From: an uncultured Cyclobacteriaceae bacterium
GTDB lineage: Bacteria; Bacteroidota; Bacteroidia; Cytophagales; Cyclobacteriaceae
DNA length: 64,000 bases
Assembly (NCBI GenBank): GCA_937146645.1
Contig: CAKZRQ010000023.1
Coordinates: forward strand, 22,397 to 86,396
Direction of reading: 5' to 3'
Position numbers and translations under genes: made by a program. Positions 42,338-49,245 of the stretch are shown here, piece after piece. The stretch's first letter is position 1. Every line of letters begins with the position of its first letter. The notes beneath the pieces were generated by a model that made no database searches, was not told the DNA's origin, and saw only the letters and a program-made list of their open reading frames with translations.

Positions 42338-42589
42338 ATGTCCGATGTATTTTATGCATATGTATTAAAGAGCAAGCAGTTCGATTATTTCTACAAAGGT
42401 CATTGTAGTAATCTCTCCAAACGGCTTGATCAGCATAATGCCGGCATGACAAAATCCATTAGACCTTATCTACCTTTTGAAATTGTGTATTACGAGCAAT
42501 TTGAGACTTTGAAAGAAGCAATAGAAAGGGAAAAATATTTTAAGACCTCACGTGGTCGGGAATATTTAAAGGGAAAGTTAGGCTCGTAG
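42338..42589 (+). CDS. Small GIY-YIG nuclease-domain protein between two tRNA-Arg copies
   Basis: An 83-residue protein that is essentially one GIY-YIG domain. The two-strand signature is AYVLKSKQFDYFYKGH, in which the GIY is AYV and the YIG is YKG. Then follow the Arg helix LSKRLDQHN and the catalytic-Glu helix IEREKYFK. The N-terminal Tyr, the Arg and the Glu expected for a single-metal nuclease are present. No DNA-binding domain is attached. It starts 13 bases after the intact tRNA. Its last codons and TAG stop lie inside the 5' end of the tRNA duplicate (acceptor arm and U8-A9-G10). A homing-like or repair nuclease linked to the tRNA duplication is an inference. Confidence 0.88.
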   Translation: MSDVFYAYVLKSKQFDYFYKGHCSNLSKRLDQHNAGMTKSIRPYLPFEIVYYEQFETLKEAIEREKYFKTSRGREYLKGKLGS

Positions 42590-42679
42590 TTCAATGTCCG
42601 CCCGGCTGACGCCAGTCGGACGGGGATAGAATAGAAGTTTCCTAAACTTTAGATCTAGGTTCGATTCCTAGCGGGGCTA
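42580..42679 (+). pseudogene. tRNA-Arg(CCU)-like duplicate with a 28-nt hairpin in the D-loop
   Basis: This region repeats the tRNA-Arg gene from the variable 5' acceptor to A73. The anticodon, T-arm and 3' acceptor are identical. The 5' acceptor differs (AGGCTCG): it gains A1:U72, but has G3:G70 mismatched and U5:G68 wobbling. A 28-nt GC-rich insertion (42597-42624) interrupts the D-loop after UUCAAUG. The D-stem halves GUUC and GAAU are preserved, so a cloverleaf with an enlarged D-loop is still possible. I call it a likely tRNA pseudogene, but a functional or processed RNA is not excluded. Confidence 0.8.
42597..42624 (+). repeat. GC-rich hairpin inserted in the tRNA duplicate
   Basis: The insert can fold as an 11-base stem, CCGCCCGGCTG against CAGTCGGACGG, with one C:A mismatch, one G:T pair and an ACGC loop. 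It is far more GC-rich than its surroundings, as expected of an imported or REP-like palindromic element. Its exact edges are ambiguous by one G. Confidence 0.85.
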
Positions 42680-42680
42680 C
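42625..42680 (+). repeat. Direct repeat DR2 (tRNA-Arg 3' three quarters)
   Basis: Second, identical copy of the 56-base repeat at 42270-42325. The offset is 355 bases here but 327 bases for the 12-base repeat before the hairpin; the difference of 28 is the hairpin insert. Confidence 0.95.
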
Positions 42681-42682
42681 AT

Positions 42683-42711
42683 AAAATCCTTACCTTTTAG
42701 GTGAGGATTTT
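42683..42711 (+). terminator. Terminator after the tRNA/GIY-YIG region
   Basis: Stem AAAATCCTTACC / TTTTA / GGTGAGGATTTT (one A:G position) followed by two more T, three bases after the tRNA duplicate. It would end a transcript covering tRNA-Arg, the GIY-YIG gene and the duplicate. Confidence 0.7.
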
Positions 42712-42765
42712 TAATTTCCAGAACCTTTTTAACATCTTGTAGTTCTTTTTTAAAATCAATTAAAT

Positions 42766-43428
42766 ATGAAAAAAATACTACTTGGCTTCTTGGTATTACT
42801 TTTCGCCCATACCTCCTTCGCGCAGGACACTGAAAGTGGCACCAATATTTATACCGCGTCTACTGGTGAGACTATTTTTTCTTTTGCCCCTGTTACGGCA
42901 GACCCTTTGAACACAGGGACTGTTGTTCGTTTTACCCCGTTCTTTAACTTTGGTCAACAGGTGCATTTTGATTTCAGTAACAGCTTTGGAATCTTTTCCG
43001 GACTGAATATTCGAAATGTTGGAATTATAACTGACCTTACTGAAGAGGTTCGAGTAAAGCAACGAACATACAATCTTGGGATTCCTATAGCTTTTAAGGT
43101 TGGAGATGTCGAAGGTTGGAGATTCACCGGAGGGTTTGAAGCAGAATTCGCTTTTGCATATAAACAGAAGGTGTATGTCAATGGCGAAAAAAGAAAATCG
43201 AGTGCATGGTTCGATGATCGTGTTGAGATTTTTCAGCCATCAGTATTTGTTGAAGTAGTGGGGAAAGAGGGTAATTTTATTCGATTCAAATACTATCTAA
43301 ATGACTATTTGTCTCAAGATCAGATGTTAAATGTGGAGGGTCTGGACTTTAATCCAACTGATAGTAATATGTTTTATATTTCAGTGGGGTATGTCATAAA
43401 GAACAAGACGATCAAGGATAGTTTCTGA
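42766..43428 (+). CDS. Putative outer-membrane beta-barrel protein
   Basis: A 220-residue exported protein (signal MKKILLGFLVLLFAHTSFAQ). The mature part consists of alternating strands (VVRFTPFFNFGQQVHFDFSNSFGIFSGLNIRNVGII, YNLGIPIAFKVGDV, WRFTGGFEAEFAFAYKQKVYV, FQPSVFVEVVGK, NFIRFKYYLNDYL, MFYISVGYVIK), as in small OmpX/PorT-like barrels. No specific role can be assigned. It has its own terminator 23 bases downstream. Confidence 0.7.
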   Translation: MKKILLGFLVLLFAHTSFAQDTESGTNIYTASTGETIFSFAPVTADPLNTGTVVRFTPFFNFGQQVHFDFSNSFGIFSGLNIRNVGIITDLTEEVRVKQRTYNLGIPIAFKVGDVEGWRFTGGFEAEFAFAYKQKVYVNGEKRKSSAWFDDRVEIFQPSVFVEVVGKEGNFIRFKYYLNDYLSQDQMLNVEGLDFNPTDSNMFYISVGYVIKNKTIKDSF

Positions 43429-43451
43429 TTCAGCAAACTAAACGATTCATC

Positions 43452-43472
43452 AGGGGCTTAGCCCCTTTTTTT
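43452..43472 (+). terminator. Rho-independent terminator
   Basis: AGGGGC / TTA / GCCCCT with a run of T directly after, 23 bases past the stop of the beta-barrel gene. Confidence 0.88.
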
Positions 43473-43520
43473 ATGGCTGGCTTTTTTTTAGGGATTGAAA
43501 AAACTACTTTTCTCAACAAT

Positions 43521-43528
43521 TACCTTTT
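43521..43528 (+). promoter_or_regulatory. Candidate -7 element for the LacI-type regulator gene
   Basis: TACCTTTT (followed by G) is one base off TAnnTTTG and ends 3 bases before the ATG at 43532, so the message would be nearly leaderless. The same geometry is seen before rlmN and the MarC-family gene. Confidence 0.35.
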
Positions 43529-43531
43529 GAC

Positions 43532-44557
43532 ATGCCAGATAAAAAAAGGATCACCCTTAAGGATATAGCAAAGGATTTGGGGATTTCGGTTTCCACTGCA
43601 TCTCGTGCATTAAATTCTTATTCTGGGATTTCGGATGACACCATCAAACTGGTTAAGGATTATGCTGAAAAGCATAATTATGTTCCAAATACGATGGCGG
43701 TCAACTTCAGGAAAAACAAGACCCTTACCTTGGGATTAATTGTTCCTGAATTGGTTCATTACTTTTTCTCGTCTGTTATAAGTGGGGCTTTGGCAGAGGC
43801 CAAAAAAAGGGGTTATACCGTCTTGGTGAGCCAGACTGAAGAACTGCTTAAAAATGAGATTTACGCAGCGAGAACAATGATTGCGAGTAGTGTGGATGGC
43901 ATTATGATTTCGCTGTCAAATGAGACTAAAGACGGAGATCATCTCAAAGAGCTTCTTGAGGAAGGAAGACCTGTAGTTCAGTTCGATAAAGTATTGGATG
44001 ATTTACCTACTGCAAAGGTGATAGTGGATGATTTTAACGGTGCCTATAATGCCGTGACTCACTTAATCAACCAGGGCTATCAATCCATCGCACATTTAAA
44101 CGGGCATCAGGATGTGAATAATTCCGTTGAAAGGCTTCGTGGATATAAGCAGGCTTTAACCGATGCTGGACTCGAGACTAAGGATGAATATATCATCCAT
44201 TGTCATGATATTTCGGAGCAGGAAGGATATGACTTCACAAAAGATTTAATGCAACTTCCAGACCCACCTGATGCTATTTTTTGTATCACTGATCTGGTAG
44301 CCATGGGATCTATGAAGTTTCTTAAAGAAAAAGAGGTTAAGATCCCTGATCAGGTGGGAATAGTTGGCTTTAGTAATTGGGATATGGCCAACTTCGTCAC
44401 TCCAACCCTTAGTTCTGTCGATCAGCAAGCGTTCAAAATGGGTGAGAAAGCCTGTCAAATTCTAATTGATACTTTGAAAACAGGAGAGCTAGGAAAGGAT
44501 GAAACTCATCTCATTCCTACTGAATTAATCGTCAGGCAGTCCTCGAAAAGAGATTAG
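43532..44557 (+). CDS. LacI family transcriptional regulator
   Basis: A 341-residue sugar-responsive repressor or activator. The N-terminal HTH with hinge helix is ITLKDIAKDLGISVSTASRALNSYSGISDDTIKLVKDYAEKHNYVPNTMA, followed by a periplasmic-binding-protein-like sensor domain (LTLGLIVPELVHYFFSSVISGALAEAKKRGY, HLINQGYQSIAHLNG, DLVAMGSMKFLKEKEVKIPDQVGIVGFSN). It is convergent with the GH13 enzyme and sugar transporter genes, the most obvious target pair; the inducer would be a glucoside. No operator was identified by eye. Confidence 0.93.
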   Translation: MPDKKRITLKDIAKDLGISVSTASRALNSYSGISDDTIKLVKDYAEKHNYVPNTMAVNFRKNKTLTLGLIVPELVHYFFSSVISGALAEAKKRGYTVLVSQTEELLKNEIYAARTMIASSVDGIMISLSNETKDGDHLKELLEEGRPVVQFDKVLDDLPTAKVIVDDFNGAYNAVTHLINQGYQSIAHLNGHQDVNNSVERLRGYKQALTDAGLETKDEYIIHCHDISEQEGYDFTKDLMQLPDPPDAIFCITDLVAMGSMKFLKEKEVKIPDQVGIVGFSNWDMANFVTPTLSSVDQQAFKMGEKACQILIDTLKTGELGKDETHLIPTELIVRQSSKRD

Positions 44558-44559
44558 AT

Positions 44560-46461
44560 TTATTTGACCTCAAAGAGATAGAACCCATACGGTGGGATGA
44601 TCAAATATTCATGATCTGCTCCTACGCTGAATTCATTTCCTGTCCAATGATCTTTTAGCTCAACATCGAAGATTCCCTTTTCCCTGAAGGCATACCAGGT
44701 TAAGAAAGCCTCCTGATCGGAGAAATTAAAAACCCCAATAAACTTTTCAGACTCGTTTTCTCGAATAAATCCAGCTACATGGACATTGTGAGGACTCATC
44801 CACTCCAAATTGCTGTAATCTGAAATGACTGGAAGTTCTTTTCTGATTCCAATTAGTTTCTGGGTTTGAGAGAAAACCAACTGCTCGACACTTCCATTAT
44901 CCTTTCTTTTTTCCACCTTATCCCAATCAATTTTCGGCCTATGCATCCAGCGATTATCATAGCTTTTTGCGGGATCCAACTGAAAAGAGTAATCATTGGT
45001 GTAGGCAATCTCGTCTCCATAAAACAGCATTGGTAGGCCTCCAAGGAACATGGAATGGGATTGCATCAGGAGGATTTTAGAAATGGATAATTCTACTTCT
45101 CTTTGGTCTTTATTTTCTATCGCTCGTTCTAGTCCGCAGAGTGAGGCTAGAGATCCACTAATTCTGGCATCTCCGGTTTTAGGGTTTGATGAAAATAGAG
45201 CTCCGCTTGAAGGACTACCCGGGAAAGCACCTGAGAAATAATTTTTCAAGTAGCTCCGATGAGCATGGGGATCTTTTTGGGAATCTAAAATGGACTGATC
45301 CTCAAATCCCAGCCCGATATCATCATGACAGCGGATGTAATTGATCCATGAAGTTCCTACCGGTTTCTTCAGGATGTCATGCTGAGCAGCTAGCATCACC
45401 TTAGTTTCCGAAGTCGCTAACATATCCCAGGTCAGCGCCATATGAGTTGCGTTATAAGCAAAATCACACTCTTGAGCTACAAATTCTCCTGACCCGAAAT
45501 ACTTCATTATTTGTTTTGGAGGAACTATGGCTTCGCCTAGCAAAGCCATTCCGGGGCTCACCACCTTCACGCATTGCTTAATCAACTGCAATAGCGTGTG
45601 AACTTGTGGCAGATTTTGTGAGCTGGTTCCATTTTCTTTCCAAATGAAAGCCGGGGCATCAATCCTGAGTATATCTACCCCGAGATTGGCATAGAATAGA
45701 ACATTATCCATCATCTCAATGAGCACTCGGGGATTCATAAAGTTCAAATCCCACTGGTAATCATGAAATACCGTCATGACCCATTTGTCGCATTCCTTGA
45801 CATAAGTGAAATTCCCTGGTGAACTTTCAGGAAATATCTCTGGCATGGATTCTTCAAACTCATTCGGAATCCATCGATTATCATACATGTAGAAGAAATC
45901 CTGATATTCTTTTTCACCATTTCGAGCTCTTTTGGCCCACTCATGATGATGGGAGGTATGATTTAGGACGATGTCCAACATAAGATGCATTCCTTTTTTC
46001 CGCATCTTTTTTTGGACTGCCTTCAAGTCTTTCAAAGTCCCGAATTTTGAATCTACTTTTCGGTAGTCCGAAACAGCATATCCACCATCACTCTCACCCT
46101 CAGGACTTTCGAAAAGAGGCATCAAATGTAGGAGGTTAACCCCCAGCTCTTCCAGATAGTCTAGCTTTGACGGCATGTCAGCAAGAGTTCCGCAGAACTG
46201 GTCTACATAAAGACTCATGCCGCATAGCTCATTGCTAAGGAACCAATCCTGAGATTTCCTTTCATCCTCTTTTTTTAATTCTGATGGACGTGCTTTTGCT
46301 GCCTCAGTTAATCTTTTGATTAGTTCGAAGAACTGGATTTCGGCTTCCTTTCCACAGTATATTTTTTTAAATAAATTCTCGAGGATAGGTAAAGCCTGAT
46401 CGAGCCGCTTATCGAATTTCGGGTCAACAGAAACCTTTATTTTTTCCAGAGATTCAATCAT
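44560..46461 (-). CDS. Amylosucrase-like GH13 glycoside hydrolase
   Basis: A 633-residue GH13 enzyme closely following the amylosucrase (GH13 subfamily 4) pattern. It has a helical N domain (1-100), then SNELCGMSLYVDQFCGTL, LHLMPLFESPEGESDGGYAVSDYR, DIVLNHTSHHHEWAKRAR, the nucleophile Asp in GVDILRIDAPAFIWKENGTSSQNLPQ, the acid/base Glu in ALLGEAIVPP and the stabilising Asp in RCHDDIG. Amylosucrases split sucrose and build alpha-glucan; relatives hydrolyse sucrose or trehalose. There is no signal peptide, so it is cytosolic and acts on imported sugar. The downstream position of the transporter-enzyme pair supports uptake followed by cleavage. Confidence 0.9.
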   Translation of the reverse strand: MIESLEKIKVSVDPKFDKRLDQALPILENLFKKIYCGKEAEIQFFELIKRLTEAAKARPSELKKEDERKSQDWFLSNELCGMSLYVDQFCGTLADMPSKLDYLEELGVNLLHLMPLFESPEGESDGGYAVSDYRKVDSKFGTLKDLKAVQKKMRKKGMHLMLDIVLNHTSHHHEWAKRARNGEKEYQDFFYMYDNRWIPNEFEESMPEIFPESSPGNFTYVKECDKWVMTVFHDYQWDLNFMNPRVLIEMMDNVLFYANLGVDILRIDAPAFIWKENGTSSQNLPQVHTLLQLIKQCVKVVSPGMALLGEAIVPPKQIMKYFGSGEFVAQECDFAYNATHMALTWDMLATSETKVMLAAQHDILKKPVGTSWINYIRCHDDIGLGFEDQSILDSQKDPHAHRSYLKNYFSGAFPGSPSSGALFSSNPKTGDARISGSLASLCGLERAIENKDQREVELSISKILLMQSHSMFLGGLPMLFYGDEIAYTNDYSFQLDPAKSYDNRWMHRPKIDWDKVEKRKDNGSVEQLVFSQTQKLIGIRKELPVISDYSNLEWMSPHNVHVAGFIRENESEKFIGVFNFSDQEAFLTWYAFREKGIFDVELKDHWTGNEFSVGADHEYLIIPPYGFYLFEVK

Positions 46462-46489
46462 TATTCGGGATACTTAATATCTGAAGATC

Positions 46490-47959
46490 CTAGCTGCTTA
46501 TCGCCTGTGCAGGGTCTTCTTGAGTTGGTTTAATTCTTAGAGTAGCTAAAGAAGCTATGAGTAATAGACCGCCAGCAAATCCAATGGCCAGTCCCGGATC
46601 ATTATCCAGGAAAGACTTGGAGATAGATCCGAAAGTCAGCGTTTGTAAAATCATAGGAATTACAATCATCATATTGATCACTCCCATATACACTCCATAT
46701 CGTTCTTTGGGAATATCATTCACCACGATCAGATAGGGTACTCCCATCATACTCGCCCAGGCAATACCGAAACCTGTCATTGGTGCAAAGAGAAGATATT
46801 TATCCTCAATAAAGGGGAAGGCCAATAGCCCAATTCCAGCCATGACCAGACAGACGAAGTGTACATTTTTTGGTCCAAATCGATTGGCCATTCTGGCAAG
46901 GAAAAAAGCAGAAAGGAAGGTGACAATGTTGTACCAGCCATTGACCAAACCGGTCCAGCCGACTGCCTCTTCATACAACGCAGGGTCCTCCGAAGGACTG
47001 GTATTCCACACAGATTGGGCAATACTTTTTGCAGCGTTTTGCCAATAGCAGAATAGGGCATACCACTGGAAAAGATAAACCAGTGCGAGTTGCCACATGA
47101 CCTTGGGCATTTCTGTTATCGCCTCTACGATTTCTAAATTCTGCGCAAAGAGTACCTTGGCGGTCGGATGGTCTTCTGCCCACTTGATAGTCCTAGGAAT
47201 GATCTTTCGATCAAAAATGGATGGAATCAATAGCAAAGCCAGAATAGTGTATGCTATTAAGGAAGTCAGGATAGATAAGAAGAATTGGATGGCGGGATGT
47301 GGAAGCCCCTTATTTCGTTCCTTGAGCTTTACTAATTCTTCTGGGGAAGGAGGATATTCTGGAGTTTTACTAATGCTCCAAAGAACTGATCCAATGGAAC
47401 ATACCGTGCCTAAAAAGAAAGAGGCATAGACCCAGTAGGGTAGTGAACCCAAGGTACCGGGAATATATTTTTGGAAGACGAATAATGAGACGTTAGCTAG
47501 TGTAATTCCTAACCCGGTGAAAAAGGACTGCGTCAAAAATCCTTTACTGTACTGCTCGTCTGGTAAGACATCTGCGATTAAGGCCCGGTAGGGTTCCATC
47601 GCCGTATTATTCGCAGCATCCAAAACCCATAGAAGACCAGCCGCCATCCAAAGAGAGCTACTGAAAGGGTAAAAGAACAGGCAGATGCTGCAGAAAAGTG
47701 CTCCAATGAAAAAGAATGGCTTCCTTCTACCAAAACGATCACTCCAGGTACTATCGCTAAGTGCTCCGATAATGGGTTGGATCAGAAGACCTGTCATAGG
47801 GCCCGCAAGATTAAGAATTGGAATCTCATCTGGTGCAGCTCCAAGCATATCATAGATTGGATTGACGGCACTCTGTTGGAGTCCAAAGCTGTATTGGATC
47901 CCAAAAAAACCAACGTTCATGTTGATGATTTGGGAAAAGGAGAGTTTCGGTTTATTCAT
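46490..47959 (-). CDS. MFS sugar transporter (GPH/SLC45-like)
   Basis: A 489-residue twelve-helix permease. The start NVGFFGIQYSFGLQQSAVNPIYDMLGA and the motif SDSTWSDRFGRRKPFFFIGA after helix 2 mark the sucrose/maltose-type sugar:cation symporters related to SLC45. A second copy of the loop motif (ARMANRFGPKNVH) sits before the C-terminal half. The longer frame to 48001 would begin at TTG; the ATG at 47959 (MNKPKLSFSQIINMN) is preferred. It is 28 bases upstream of the GH13 gene in the same transcript; the likely cargo is a disaccharide. Confidence 0.9.
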   Translation of the reverse strand: MNKPKLSFSQIINMNVGFFGIQYSFGLQQSAVNPIYDMLGAAPDEIPILNLAGPMTGLLIQPIIGALSDSTWSDRFGRRKPFFFIGALFCSICLFFYPFSSSLWMAAGLLWVLDAANNTAMEPYRALIADVLPDEQYSKGFLTQSFFTGLGITLANVSLFVFQKYIPGTLGSLPYWVYASFFLGTVCSIGSVLWSISKTPEYPPSPEELVKLKERNKGLPHPAIQFFLSILTSLIAYTILALLLIPSIFDRKIIPRTIKWAEDHPTAKVLFAQNLEIVEAITEMPKVMWQLALVYLFQWYALFCYWQNAAKSIAQSVWNTSPSEDPALYEEAVGWTGLVNGWYNIVTFLSAFFLARMANRFGPKNVHFVCLVMAGIGLLAFPFIEDKYLLFAPMTGFGIAWASMMGVPYLIVVNDIPKERYGVYMGVINMMIVIPMILQTLTFGSISKSFLDNDPGLAIGFAGGLLLIASLATLRIKPTQEDPAQAISS

Positions 47960-48157
47960 CGGGTTTATTTGATTTTTGAGTTCAAAAACCTCAAAAGTCA
48001 ATTAAAAAATAGGAAGAAATTCTTGAGAAAAAAGGGGTGAAAATGGCCTTCAGTCTCATTTTAGGCAGAAAACCCCAATGAAATCGTTTGATATCCAGAA
48101 TTATTTTTTTGAAAATTTTCTTAGCTTCTTCTGAATTTTCTCACCTATTCCATAAAA

Positions 48158-49228
48158 ATGAAAATAGTCGACCGACTTAAGTCAGAATTTAGAAAATCAA
48201 GAAAGAGGCGATGGAACAGGCTTTTCGATCAACCTCATGTTCATAAAACTCAACTGGCACTTAAATCATTAAAGAGAATTGGGAAAGAATTAACGTCAAT
48301 ACAAAACTCCCAATGTGAGGACTATGCCAGAGAGGTATTAGGTTCTGAGGCATTTGCTGGTTGGTTGAAAGTATACACTTGCTTTCAGGGGGAGTTTAAG
48401 GAGGGATGGATACCCGACAATTACATGGGGAGAGTGGTTGGCCCCGACATTAATGGAGAATTAGTTGACTTAGCTCAATTCAAGACACTCACCAGGCGAA
48501 TTTTGAGTACAGATTCCATTCCAGACTTGGCCTACTACATTCATCAAAGCTGGATAGATACAAATGGAAATTCAAAGAACCTATCTGAAGTCTTTGAATT
48601 ATGTTATGATCAATTTTCAGAGGTTTATCTAAAGGGAGATTTCACTTTTCAAGGTCGTGGAATAACTAAATTGACAAAGGATGAATTTTTAAAATTTGAC
48701 TTTGGGCAGGCGGGTGACTTCGTCATTCAGGCTCCCATTTATCAACATGCATTTTTTGATGATTTAAGTCCGAAGGCAGTAGCTACGATTAGGATAACTA
48801 CTGTTAAACAATGGGGGGAACAAGCAGAGACTAGGTTATGTGCTCTAAGAGTATCAAGAGATTCAGAGCAGTTTATACAAAGCAAGAAGGCATTACGAGT
48901 TCCAGTCTTCACGGAGTCAGGAGAACTCTATCATTCAGCAATTTCACCTCAATGGGAGATATTTGAAACTCATCCTACAACCGGAGCGCGATTTGATGGA
49001 CTTGTCCTGCCAAAGCTTCAAGAGATGAAATCTCTATGTGAAATGTTGCATAACAGTATACCGCATTTAGAGCTGATTGGATGGGATGTGGCTTTAGACA
49101 AAAATGATGAAATAAAAATCATGGAATGGAACACTGGGCACCCGGGAATTGTGTATTCTGAGTCAACTACAGGTCCACATTTCAAAGGCTTAGGCTGGGA
49201 AAGTCTTTGGAAAAATAGTACTTCATAG
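48158..49228 (+). CDS. Sugar-transfer-associated ATP-grasp protein (copy A)
   Basis: A 356-residue protein of the ATP-grasp type found near polysaccharide genes (ATPgrasp_ST). A basic N-terminal helix (RLKSEFRKSRKRRWNRLF) comes first, then a glycine loop (FTFQGRGITKL) that binds ATP, a catalytic strand VATIRITTV, and the metal-binding end DVALDKNDEIKIMEWNTGHPG with Asp, Glu and Asn ligands. The family presumably ligates carboxylates to amines or hydroxyls on sugars, but no substrate is known. A paralogue follows after 17 bases. No glycosyltransferase or polysaccharide gene lies nearby, which is unusual. Confidence 0.82.
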   Translation: MKIVDRLKSEFRKSRKRRWNRLFDQPHVHKTQLALKSLKRIGKELTSIQNSQCEDYAREVLGSEAFAGWLKVYTCFQGEFKEGWIPDNYMGRVVGPDINGELVDLAQFKTLTRRILSTDSIPDLAYYIHQSWIDTNGNSKNLSEVFELCYDQFSEVYLKGDFTFQGRGITKLTKDEFLKFDFGQAGDFVIQAPIYQHAFFDDLSPKAVATIRITTVKQWGEQAETRLCALRVSRDSEQFIQSKKALRVPVFTESGELYHSAISPQWEIFETHPTTGARFDGLVLPKLQEMKSLCEMLHNSIPHLELIGWDVALDKNDEIKIMEWNTGHPGIVYSESTTGPHFKGLGWESLWKNSTS

Positions 49229-49245
49229 AGATAAGAACCCCATGT

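Noticed and set aside
42597..42624. Group I or tRNA intron in the second tRNA copy
   Set aside because: 28 nt is far too short for a group I intron and the position is the D-loop, not the anticodon loop; a simple hairpin insertion fits better.
43452..43466. GC-rich inverted repeat as a second copy of the tRNA hairpin element
   Set aside because: The sequence is unrelated and is followed by a T-run; it is a normal terminator.
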